From Mycolicibacterium alvei (GTDB lineage Bacteria > Actinomycetota > Actinomycetes > Mycobacteriales > Mycobacteriaceae): a stretch of DNA of 64,000 nt. The DNA lies in assembly GCF_010727325.1 (NCBI RefSeq), contig NZ_AP022565.1:4092001-4156000 (forward strand). Reading direction: 5' to 3'. The position numbers were made by a program, and so were the translations under genes. The notes beneath the pieces are model-generated. The model saw only the letters and a program-made list of their open reading frames with translations, was not told the DNA's origin and searched no databases. Below are positions 57,688-64,000 of the stretch, in pieces; position 1 is the first letter of the stretch; every line of letters starts with the position of its first letter.

Positions 57688-59208
57688 ATGCCGGCCGACT
57701 TCGTAGCTGCAATCGACCAGGGCACCACCAGCACCCGATGCATGATTTTCGATCACGGTGGCACCGAAGTGGGGCGCCACCAGCTCGAACATCAGCAGAT
57801 CCTGCCCAAAGCGGGGTGGGTGGAACACAATCCGGTCGAGATCTGGGAACGTACCTCCGCGGCCGTCATGACCGCCTTGAACAAGACCGACCTGGTGGCC
57901 GGAGACCTTGCCGCGCTGGGTATCACCAACCAGCGGGAGACCACGCTGGTCTGGAACCGCCACACGGGCCGTCCGTACCACAACGCCATCGTCTGGCAGG
58001 ACACCCGCACCGACCGCATCGCCGCCGCGCTGGACCGTGACGGCCGTGGCGACGTGATTCGCCGTAAGGCCGGGCTGCCGCCCGCGACCTACTTCTCGGG
58101 CGGCAAGATCCAGTGGATCCTCGACAACGTCGACGGAGTCCGACGCGATGCGGAGAACGGTGACGCGATCTTCGGCACGCCCGACACCTGGGTGACCTGG
58201 AACCTCACCGGTGGTTATCGCGGCGGTGTGCACGTCACCGACGTCACCAACGCCAGCCGCACCATGCTGATGAACCTGGAAACGCTGGACTGGGACGACG
58301 AGCTGCTGTCGTTCTTCTCGATTCCACGGCAGATGCTGCCCGAGATCAAGCCGTCGTCCTATCCGGCCTCGTTCGGCATCACCCGCGACGACGGGCCGCT
58401 GGCCGGGCAGGTGCCGGTGACCGGAATCCTCGGTGACCAGCAGGCCGCCATGGTGGGCCAGGTGTGCCTGGAACCCGGCGAGGCCAAGAATACCTACGGC
58501 ACAGGCAATTTCCTCCTGCTCAACACCGGCGAGAAGATCGTGCGCTCGGACAACGGACTGCTCACCACGGTGTGCTACCAGTTCGGCGACTCGAACCCCG
58601 TTTATGCCCTTGAAGGCTCGATCGCCGTGACCGGTTCGGCGGTGCAGTGGCTGCGCGATCAGCTGGGCATCATCAGCGGTGCGGCCCAGAGCGAGGCACT
58701 GGCCCGGCAGGTGGCCGACAACGGCGGCGTCTACTTCGTGCCCGCGTTCTCCGGGCTGTTCGCACCCTACTGGCGTTCGGACGCCCGGGGTGTCATCGTC
58801 GGGCTGTCCCGCTTCAATACCAATGCACATCTGGCTCGGGCCACCCTGGAGGCGATCTGTTACCAGAGCCGCGACGTGGTGGAGGCCATGGAAGCCGATT
58901 CCGGTGTGCACCTTGAGGTTCTGAAGGTGGACGGCGGAATCACCGCCAATGGGCTGTGCATGCAGATCCAGGCCGACGTGCTGGGGGTCGATGTGGTCAA
59001 ACCCGTGGTGGCCGAGACCACGGCGCTGGGTGCGGCATATGCGGCGGGGCTCGCGGTGGGGTTCTGGGAGAGCCCCGACGACCTCCGGGCCAACTGGCAG
59101 GAAGGCCAGCGCTGGAGCCCGCAGTGGGATGACGAGCAGCGCTCAGGGGGTTACGCCGGGTGGCGCAAAGCAGTTTCGCGCACCCTGGACTGGGTCGAGA
59201 TCGACTGA
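57688..59208 (+). CDS. glpK: Glycerol kinase
   Basis: ATG 57688 gives 506 residues, the standard GlpK length. Motifs: [19 protein letters not shown] (phosphate loop), [89 protein letters not shown] and [19 protein letters not shown]. It phosphorylates glycerol to glycerol-3-phosphate. It corresponds to Rv3696c. Only nine bases separate it from the divergent methyltransferase start, so the promoters must lie inside the neighbouring gene or be leaderless. Confidence 0.96.
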   Translation: MPADFVAAIDQGTTSTRCMIFDHGGTEVGRHQLEHQQILPKAGWVEHNPVEIWERTSAAVMTALNKTDLVAGDLAALGITNQRETTLVWNRHTGRPYHNAIVWQDTRTDRIAAALDRDGRGDVIRRKAGLPPATYFSGGKIQWILDNVDGVRRDAENGDAIFGTPDTWVTWNLTGGYRGGVHVTDVTNASRTMLMNLETLDWDDELLSFFSIPRQMLPEIKPSSYPASFGITRDDGPLAGQVPVTGILGDQQAAMVGQVCLEPGEAKNTYGTGNFLLLNTGEKIVRSDNGLLTTVCYQFGDSNPVYALEGSIAVTGSAVQWLRDQLGIISGAAQSEALARQVADNGGVYFVPAFSGLFAPYWRSDARGVIVGLSRFNTNAHLARATLEAICYQSRDVVEAMEADSGVHLEVLKVDGGITANGLCMQIQADVLGVDVVKPVVAETTALGAAYAAGLAVGFWESPDDLRANWQEGQRWSPQWDDEQRSGGYAGWRKAVSRTLDWVEID

Positions 59209-59212
59209 CCTA

Positions 59213-59890
59213 CTACCGCTGGCACTTCGCGACGATCGCGTTGAACTCGTCGTAGTACTGCGCGCCGAGAACTGCGTGCGTGGCCTTGTCTTTCTTGCGG
59301 ACTGCGTCGGTGATCTGCCCGGCCAGCTCGCCCATCCGATGGGCGTGCGGCGCGGTCTTGCCGTCGGTCACCTGGTCGGCCGCCTCGCGGATGAGTTTCG
59401 ACCAGTTCTCGAAGTCCGCCACCGTCGGCCCCTGATTGGCGTCGAACGCGGGCATTACCGCGCCGGTGCTCGCGCGGGTGTAGTCCACCAGTAGTTGGGC
59501 CTGCCGGCAGCCCTTGTTCCCGGTGTAGGTCAGTGCGGTCACTCCCACGATCACCAGGACCGCGCACGCGGCGGCAGCCGTCGCGATCGCAATGTTGCGG
59601 GGCTCGGCATCGGGGACGCGTCGCCGCCACATCACATGGGCGACGATGACGGCAGCCACGCCGACCACCGCCATGATGAGGGCTTCCCACCGGTCCCCGG
59701 AACCGACACCGGATGCCGAGCCGACGGCCCCCATCGTCGCGGCGGCGGCGAGCAGGACCAGAAGCCACTGCCAGATCCCGCGCCGGCGCTCATAGGCGTC
59801 GACATCTCGGAACTGGATTCCGATGACCGCAGCGGCCGCAGTCAGGACGGCGACGACCGCCGGCGCGAGCATCGTGACGAAGCTGTTCAC
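59213..59890 (-). CDS. Hypothetical membrane protein
   Basis: The 225-residue protein has four hydrophobic segments: VTMLAPAVVAVLTAAAAVIG (about 5-24), WQWLLVLLAAAATMGAVGSA (about 41-60), ALIMAVVGVAAVIVAHVMW and IAIATAAAACAVLVIVGVTAL. A soluble C-terminal domain (GCRQAQLLVDYTRASTGAV to EFNAIVAKCQR) with two cysteines lies outside the membrane and may be held by one disulphide. It is not recognised. The gene converges with glpK, four bases apart. Confidence 0.75.
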   Translation of the reverse strand: MNSFVTMLAPAVVAVLTAAAAVIGIQFRDVDAYERRRGIWQWLLVLLAAAATMGAVGSASGVGSGDRWEALIMAVVGVAAVIVAHVMWRRRVPDAEPRNIAIATAAAACAVLVIVGVTALTYTGNKGCRQAQLLVDYTRASTGAVMPAFDANQGPTVADFENWSKLIREAADQVTDGKTAPHAHRMGELAGQITDAVRKKDKATHAVLGAQYYDEFNAIVAKCQR

Positions 59891-59909
59891 AACGGCAGCC
59901 TACGGGCTG

Positions 59910-60635
59910 TTACTCCTCGCCCAGGACCTGGTAGATCTCGCGGCGGGCGTTGTTGACGATGTCGAGGATGCGCTGTTGTTGCGCCTCGTCGGCGGCGAAG
60001 GCTGACTGACCGACGGCGGCCATCAGCTGGGCGGCTGCGCCGTGCAGGTTCTGGTGACCCGGAGTCTCGTCTTCCTGGTCTGCGATGATCTGCGCCCACG
60101 GCGGGGTGTCGATCTGAGCGGCGGCCTCCCGACCTTCCTTGGTCAGCTCGAAAGTCTTTTTGCTGCCTTCGGTTTCGGTTGGAGTGATCAGCCCTTCGTC
60201 GACCAGCAGTTGCAGGGTCGGATATACCGAGCCCGGGCTGGGCTTCCACAGGTTGTTGCTGCGGGTGGCGATCTCCTGTGTCATCTCGTAGCCGTGCATG
60301 GGGCGTTCGGCCAGCAGCGTCAGGATGGCGGCGCGCACATCACCGCGGCGGCCGCGTCGTCCGCCGCGAGCCCGGGGGCCGCCGAGGTTTCCGAAGCCGA
60401 AACCCATTCCTCGCCCAGGGCGGAAATTGGGGCCGAATCCTGGGCCGAAGCCCGGTCCGCCGAACCCGGTCTGGCAGGTCGGGTCGACGCCCTGTTCACA
60501 CGCGGACTGGGCCTGGGCTCGCATCTGATCGCGCAGGTCGCGACGGGCGGTGCGGGCTTGCCGGAACATCTCGCGGGCCTCGTGCGGACCGAACGGGACG
60601 AAGCCGAAGCCGGGCGGGGTGAATTGATTGGTCAT
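59910..60635 (-). CDS. PadR-family transcriptional regulator with Gly/Phe-rich N-terminal extension
   Basis: I use ATG 60635 (MTNQFTPPGFGFVPFGPHEA), 241 residues. Residues about 1-95 are unusual: a helical block (REMFRQARTARRDLRDQM) then a low-complexity GFGGPGFGPGFGPNFRPGRG and GGRRGRRG run. The PadR winged helix follows (VRAAILTLLAERPMHGYEMTQEIATRSNNLWKPSPGSVYPTLQLLVDEGLI), with a C-terminal dimerisation helix. It probably represses itself through the palindrome at 60693-60717. The target effector is unknown. Confidence 0.87.
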   Translation of the reverse strand: MTNQFTPPGFGFVPFGPHEAREMFRQARTARRDLRDQMRAQAQSACEQGVDPTCQTGFGGPGFGPGFGPNFRPGRGMGFGFGNLGGPRARGGRRGRRGDVRAAILTLLAERPMHGYEMTQEIATRSNNLWKPSPGSVYPTLQLLVDEGLITPTETEGSKKTFELTKEGREAAAQIDTPPWAQIIADQEDETPGHQNLHGAAAQLMAAVGQSAFAADEAQQQRILDIVNNARREIYQVLGEE

Positions 60636-60692
60636 GAGAGGAGTCCTTCGTTGTCGGTGGGGAAGCGACATGCTTCCGATGCGTCAACGATA

Positions 60693-60717
60693 TATCGACA
60701 TCTATCGGTTGTCGATA
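60693..60717 (-). promoter_or_regulatory. Candidate PadR operator
   Basis: TATCGACA (60693-60700) and TGTCGATA (60710-60717) form a perfect 8-bp palindrome with a nine-base spacer, 58 bases upstream of the PadR start, overlapping the stop of the second PadR gene. The surrounding bases are AT-rich. Confidence 0.6.
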
Positions 60718-61220
60718 GTTTTCCCGAGCCAGTGCGCCCACTCGGCACGCATGGCGTTGGCGCGCAGGCCGTACTCCAGGGCGGCGTGCGCGTAGAGGTC
60801 CTCGTCGGTGTCGCCCCAGCGGATCGATGCCTCCAGCTCTTTGAGCCGCGCCACCTCCGATTCGGCGTCGGCGGCCAGCGTCGCAAGATGCTCGCGGGCC
60901 TGGTCGCGGGGTACTTCGCCGAGCAGGAACACGCGGAGTAGCTCGGCACTGCGGTCGGGTGGATCGTCCTGCGGGTTGGCGATCCAGCGCACCAACTCGG
61001 CGCGACCATCCGGGGTGACGCGGTACTCCTTGCGCCCGCGCGGGCCGATCGCCGTTACCTCGATCAGGTGGGCGGCGGCCAGTTTGTTGAGCTCGCCGTA
61101 CAACTGGCTCTGGGTGGCGGGCCAGACGTTGGCCATCGACTTCTCGAAGCGTTTGAGCAGGTCATACCCGCTGCCGGGGTGTTGTGCCAACAGGCCAAGT
61201 GCCGCCATGCGCAGACTCAT
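60702..61220 (-). CDS. PadR-family transcriptional regulator (second)
   Basis: The 172-residue PadR protein has the winged helix at the very start (MAALGLLAQHPGSGYDLLKRFEKSMANVWPATQSQLYGELNKLAAAHLIEV) and a C-terminal Vir_act_alpha-like helical domain (LATLAADAESEVARLKELEASIRW). It lies upstream of the first PadR gene in the same direction and diverges from the carotenoid oxygenase gene, its most likely target. Confidence 0.9.
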   Translation of the reverse strand: MSLRMAALGLLAQHPGSGYDLLKRFEKSMANVWPATQSQLYGELNKLAAAHLIEVTAIGPRGRKEYRVTPDGRAELVRWIANPQDDPPDRSAELLRVFLLGEVPRDQAREHLATLAADAESEVARLKELEASIRWGDTDEDLYAHAALEYGLRANAMRAEWAHWLGKTIDNR

Positions 61221-61243
61221 GGCGTCATCTTAACCTCCACTAT

Positions 61244-61268
61244 TGACATGTCACTTGTGGAATGTCAC
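61244..61268. promoter_or_regulatory. Operator/promoter region between PadR and carotenoid oxygenase genes
   Basis: TGACATGTCA (61244-61253) is a perfect palindrome, and ATGTCAC occurs at 61248-61254 and again at 61262-61268. It lies in the 56-base gap between the divergent genes and is a good candidate for PadR binding. Confidence 0.55.
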
Positions 61269-61276
61269 CGTGGGTT

Positions 61277-62587
61277 ATGACTTCAGCCCTGCCGATCGGC
61301 GAAACGGACTTCTTCCGACGCGGAAACTATTCGCCCGTCGCCGACGAACTCACCGCATCCGACCTGCCCGTCGAGGGCGCCATTCCCGCCGAACTCGACG
61401 GCTGGTACCTGCGCAACGGGCCCAACCCACGCCAGGCAGGAGCGCACTGGTTCACCGGCGACGGCATGATCCACGGCGTGCGCATCGAAGGCGGTGCGGC
61501 CAAGTGGTACCGCAATCGCTGGGTGCGTACCGACAGCTTCATCGAGGACTTCCCGCTCTACAACGCCGACGGCACCCGCAACCTGCGCGCGGCCGTCGCC
61601 AACACACATGTGGTCAATCACGCGGGCAAGACCCTTGCGCTGGTGGAATCCTCACTGCCCTACGAGATCACCAACGATCTGGAAACCGTGGGCGCCTATG
61701 ACTTCGGCGGCAAGCTGGTCGACTCGATGACCGCGCATCCCAAGATCTGCCCGACCACCGGCGAGTTGCACTTCTTCGGGTACGGCAGCATCTTCGAGCC
61801 CTACGTGACCTACCACCGCGCCGATGCCGGCGGCGATCTGATCATCAACCGTTCAGTAGATGTCAAGGCGCACACCATGATGCATGACTTCGCGATGACC
61901 GCGGGTCATGTCATCTTCATGGATCTGCCGGTGGTGTTCGACCTCGACGTGGCGATCAAGGGCGATGGAGACATGCCCTACCGCTGGAGCGACACGTATG
62001 GCGCCCGGTTCGGCGTGCTGCGTCGTGACCATCCCGACGCACCGATCCGCTGGTTCGACGTCGACCCGTGCTACGTGTTCCACGTGGCCAACGCGCACGA
62101 AGACGGTGATTCGATTGTGCTGCAGGCGGTTCGCTATCCCGAGCTGTGGCGCAACGACGGTGGGTTCGACGTCGACGGCGTGCTGTGGGAATGGCGCATC
62201 GACCTGGCGGCCGGGACTGTCCGCGAACGCCAGCTCGACGACGCCGGAGTGGAGTTCCCGCGCATCGATGACCGCTTGGCCGGCCTGCCCGCCCGGTATT
62301 CGGTGTCCGTGGCGGGTAATGCCTGGATCCGCTACGACCTGACCACCGGTGCCGGTGTACGCCACGAACTCGAGTCCGGCGGACCTGGCGAAGCGGTGTT
62401 CGTCCCAGGGGCGGGGCCGGCCGACGAGAGCAACGGGTGGTACCTCGGCTACGTCTATGACCCCGAGCGCGACGGCAGTGACCTGGTGATCCTGGACGCG
62501 TCGGACTTCGGCGGAAAACCCGTCGCCACCGTCAAACTGCCGCAACGCGTGCCCTACGGGTTCCACGGGAATTGGATCAGCGCTTAA
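61277..62587 (+). CDS. Carotenoid oxygenase (lignostilbene dioxygenase) family protein
   Basis: ATG 61277 gives 436 residues. It has the family opening LPVEGAIPAELDGWYLRNGPNP, HWFTGDGMIHGV, and the iron histidines in TAHPKICPTTGEL, TMMHDFAMTAGHVIFMDLPVVF, CYVFHVANAHEDGDS and the C-terminal PYGFHGNWI. It is a non-haem Fe(II) enzyme that splits a carotenoid or stilbene double bond with O2. It is likely regulated by the divergent PadR gene. The substrate is not resolved. Confidence 0.9.
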   Translation: MTSALPIGETDFFRRGNYSPVADELTASDLPVEGAIPAELDGWYLRNGPNPRQAGAHWFTGDGMIHGVRIEGGAAKWYRNRWVRTDSFIEDFPLYNADGTRNLRAAVANTHVVNHAGKTLALVESSLPYEITNDLETVGAYDFGGKLVDSMTAHPKICPTTGELHFFGYGSIFEPYVTYHRADAGGDLIINRSVDVKAHTMMHDFAMTAGHVIFMDLPVVFDLDVAIKGDGDMPYRWSDTYGARFGVLRRDHPDAPIRWFDVDPCYVFHVANAHEDGDSIVLQAVRYPELWRNDGGFDVDGVLWEWRIDLAAGTVRERQLDDAGVEFPRIDDRLAGLPARYSVSVAGNAWIRYDLTTGAGVRHELESGGPGEAVFVPGAGPADESNGWYLGYVYDPERDGSDLVILDASDFGGKPVATVKLPQRVPYGFHGNWISA

Positions 62588-62590
62588 TCT

Positions 62591-63754
62591 GTGCCGATGG
62601 CCGGGTTCGGGTTCGACACGCTGGCCCTGATCGCGGTCATCGGCCTGACCGGACCGGCGCTGGCCGCCGTGCCGCGACTGCGCATCCCGGTGGTCATCGG
62701 CCAGCTGCTCGCGGGGATCGTGGTCGGCAGAACCGGATTCGGCATCGTCGATCACAACGACCCGATATTCACGCTGCTGGCCAACATCGGTTTCGCGTTG
62801 GTGATGTTCGTCGTCGGCACCCACGTCCCGGTGCGCGACACCGCGCTGCATACCGCCATCCCCAAGGCGCTGTTGCGGGCGGTCTTCGTGGGTGCGGTGG
62901 CCGCGGTGCTCGGCGTCGTGATCGCGCACGTGTTCGGGACCGGGCATGCGGCGCTGTACGCCGTGGTGATGGCATCGTCGTCGGCTGCGCTGGCCCTACC
63001 TGTGCTCGACGGCCTGCGCCTGCAAGGCCCGCACGTGCTGTCCGTCACCGCCCAGATCGCCATCGCCGATACCGCATCGATCGTGTTGCTGCCCTTGGTG
63101 ATCGACATCCAGCGGGCTCCGCGCGCGGCCCTGGGGGCGCTGGCCATCGCGGGCTGCGCGGGCGTGCTGTTCCTCGTGCTGCGCGCCGGGTATGCACGGG
63201 GCATGCGCCGACGCGTGCACCACTACTCCGCGAGGCACGAGTTGGCGCTCGAACTTCGGTTCAGCCTGATCTTCCTGTTCGGACTGTCGGCACTGGCGAT
63301 CGCCACGCACGTCTCGATCATGCTGGCCGGCTTCGCCCTCGGACTGACGGTGTCGGCGATCGGTGAACCGCGCCGGTTGGCCAGGCAGCTGTTCGGCATC
63401 ACCGACGGCTTCTTCGGCCCGTTGTTCTTCGTCTGGTTGGGCGCCTCGTTGCAGGTCCGTGAACTGGCCGATCATCCCGAATTCGTCCTGCTCGGTGTGG
63501 CTTTGGGCCTTGGCGCGGTACTGGCCCACGCGGTGGGCCGGCTGCGGGGACAGCCGATGGCGTTCGCGGTGCTCTCCGCGGCCCAACTCGGCGTGCCGGT
63601 CGCGGCGGCGACACTGGGCACCGAGCAGCACCTACTTGCGCCTGGTGAGTCTGCGGCGCTGATGCTCGGCGCGCTCGTCACCATTGCCACAACCTCGATC
63701 GCCGGGGTGTTCGCGGCGCGGGTGGCCGGCGAACCCTCGGAACGTCAGGGCTGA
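62591..63754 (+). CDS. Cation:proton antiporter (CPA2 family)
   Basis: GTG 62591 (or ATG 62597) gives 385-387 residues with about 12 membrane helices and no C-terminal nucleotide-binding domain. Family motifs: RLRIPVVIGQLLAGIVVGRTGFG, GFALVMFVVGTHVP, VVMASSSAALALPVL, SLIFLFGLSALAIATHVSIMLAGFALGLTVSAIG. It should exchange Na+ or K+ for H+. It starts three bases after the oxygenase stop, so co-transcription is likely; its 3' end overlaps the MFS gene by ten bases. Confidence 0.88.
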   Translation: MPMAGFGFDTLALIAVIGLTGPALAAVPRLRIPVVIGQLLAGIVVGRTGFGIVDHNDPIFTLLANIGFALVMFVVGTHVPVRDTALHTAIPKALLRAVFVGAVAAVLGVVIAHVFGTGHAALYAVVMASSSAALALPVLDGLRLQGPHVLSVTAQIAIADTASIVLLPLVIDIQRAPRAALGALAIAGCAGVLFLVLRAGYARGMRRRVHHYSARHELALELRFSLIFLFGLSALAIATHVSIMLAGFALGLTVSAIGEPRRLARQLFGITDGFFGPLFFVWLGASLQVRELADHPEFVLLGVALGLGAVLAHAVGRLRGQPMAFAVLSAAQLGVPVAAATLGTEQHLLAPGESAALMLGALVTIATTSIAGVFAARVAGEPSERQG

Positions 63755-64000
63755 GCCGGCCTGCGGAACGCCGTCGCCACGATGCCCGCCGCGGCCAGCG
63801 CCAGTGCCGCCGCGATCAGCGCGGTCGGGGCGATACCGGAATCGAAGGCGATGCGGGCCGTTTCGAGTAGCGGGTCCCCGATCTTGGCGGGCAGATCGGC
63901 CGCCACCGAGGTGGCCCCGCCGATACTTTCACCGGCGTCGGTGGCCTGCGCCGGGGTAAGCCCGGCCGGCACCTGGATGTTGTTGCGGTAGAACGCTGTG
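63745..64000 (-). CDS. MFS drug transporter (DHA2 type), C-terminal part only
   Basis: The last 84 codons of a leftward gene are visible: FYRNNIQVPAGLTPAQATDAGESIGGATSVAADLP, then a final membrane helix (GIAPTALIAAALALAAAGIVATAF) and a short basic tail. An extracytoplasmic loop full of Ala/Gly before the last helix is typical of 14-helix EmrB/QacA-type exporters. The N-terminal part lies beyond the right edge, and substrate is unknown. Confidence 0.75.
   Translation of the reverse strand, partial: TAFYRNNIQVPAGLTPAQATDAGESIGGATSVAADLPAKIGDPLLETARIAFDSGIAPTALIAAALALAAAGIVATAFRRPAQP

Overview
The window is chromosomal DNA of a rapidly growing mycobacterium (Mycolicibacterium-like). The evidence is the high-GC codon use, many GTG and TTG starts, four-base stop/start overlaps, and long gene-order agreement with the M. 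tuberculosis H37Rv block that runs (in Rv numbering) from Rv3731 (ligC) through Rv3723, tRNA-Ser, ffs, Rv3722c, dnaZX, recR, gatD/murT, leuA, ask/asd and the ergothioneine genes to glpK (Rv3696c). Homologies are judged from remembered family features; no search was run.

Layout. 1-6300: truncated amino-acid ABC binding lipoprotein, gluQ, an esterase with a LAL-type LuxR regulator, and a hypothetical protein. 6321-8476: a strong hairpin in front of the ligC / primase-polymerase pair. 8482-13538: TetR, Gre-like factor, D-amino-acid dehydrogenase, PucR regulator and a PepA-like exported protease, all leftward. 13589-15964: LucA-like membrane protein, tRNA-Ser(GGA) with its terminator, 4.5S RNA, aspartate aminotransferase. 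15962-17079: a frameshifted AbiEi/DUF559-type gene between two related palindromic repeats. 17122-28302: dnaX, a methyltransferase/FAD oxidoreductase pair, polyketide-cyclase-like protein, peptidoglycan amidase, ybaB-recR, a second and badly decayed AbiEi/DUF559 relic among palindromic repeats, an MBL hydrolase, gatD-murT and a DnaQ-like exonuclease. 28337-30865: small membrane protein, then leuA with a complete leucine attenuator and an apparently leaderless leader peptide.

30891-39959 is an accessory stretch lying between leuA and ask, which are neighbours (Rv3710/Rv3709c) in H37Rv: mgtE, a lytic transglycosylase, a small secreted protein, an AT-richer three-gene cassette that looks like an orphan toxin tip plus immunity-like genes, a permease/biuret-hydrolase-like/GntR operon with a candidate operator, galU and a nitroreductase. 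40047-43489 holds ask (with an internal beta-subunit start), asd and a DUF4185 protein whose start and signal peptide are supplied by a palindromic repeat. 43552-45685: His/Met-rich membrane protein, a Fur regulator with no katG beside it, a lipoprotein and a PknH-sensor-like exported protein. 45762-51073 is a complete, tightly overlapped egtABCDE ergothioneine operon. 51159-64000: ArsR/AHSA1 pair with two matching operators, an SOS-boxed HNH (13E12-type) gene, methyltransferases, a GCS2-family ligase, an acyltransferase, glpK, two PadR regulators, a carotenoid oxygenase, a cation/proton antiporter and the end of an MFS transporter.

The most unusual material is a family of short palindromic intergenic repeats (six members here). 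Their arms co-vary while their core is shared, they sit against stop or start codons, and four of the six bracket the two AbiEi/DUF559 relics. No CRISPR array, insertion sequence or prophage was seen. Apart from the AbiEi/DUF559 relic region (24145-24513), no stretch longer than about 300 bases lacks a gene.
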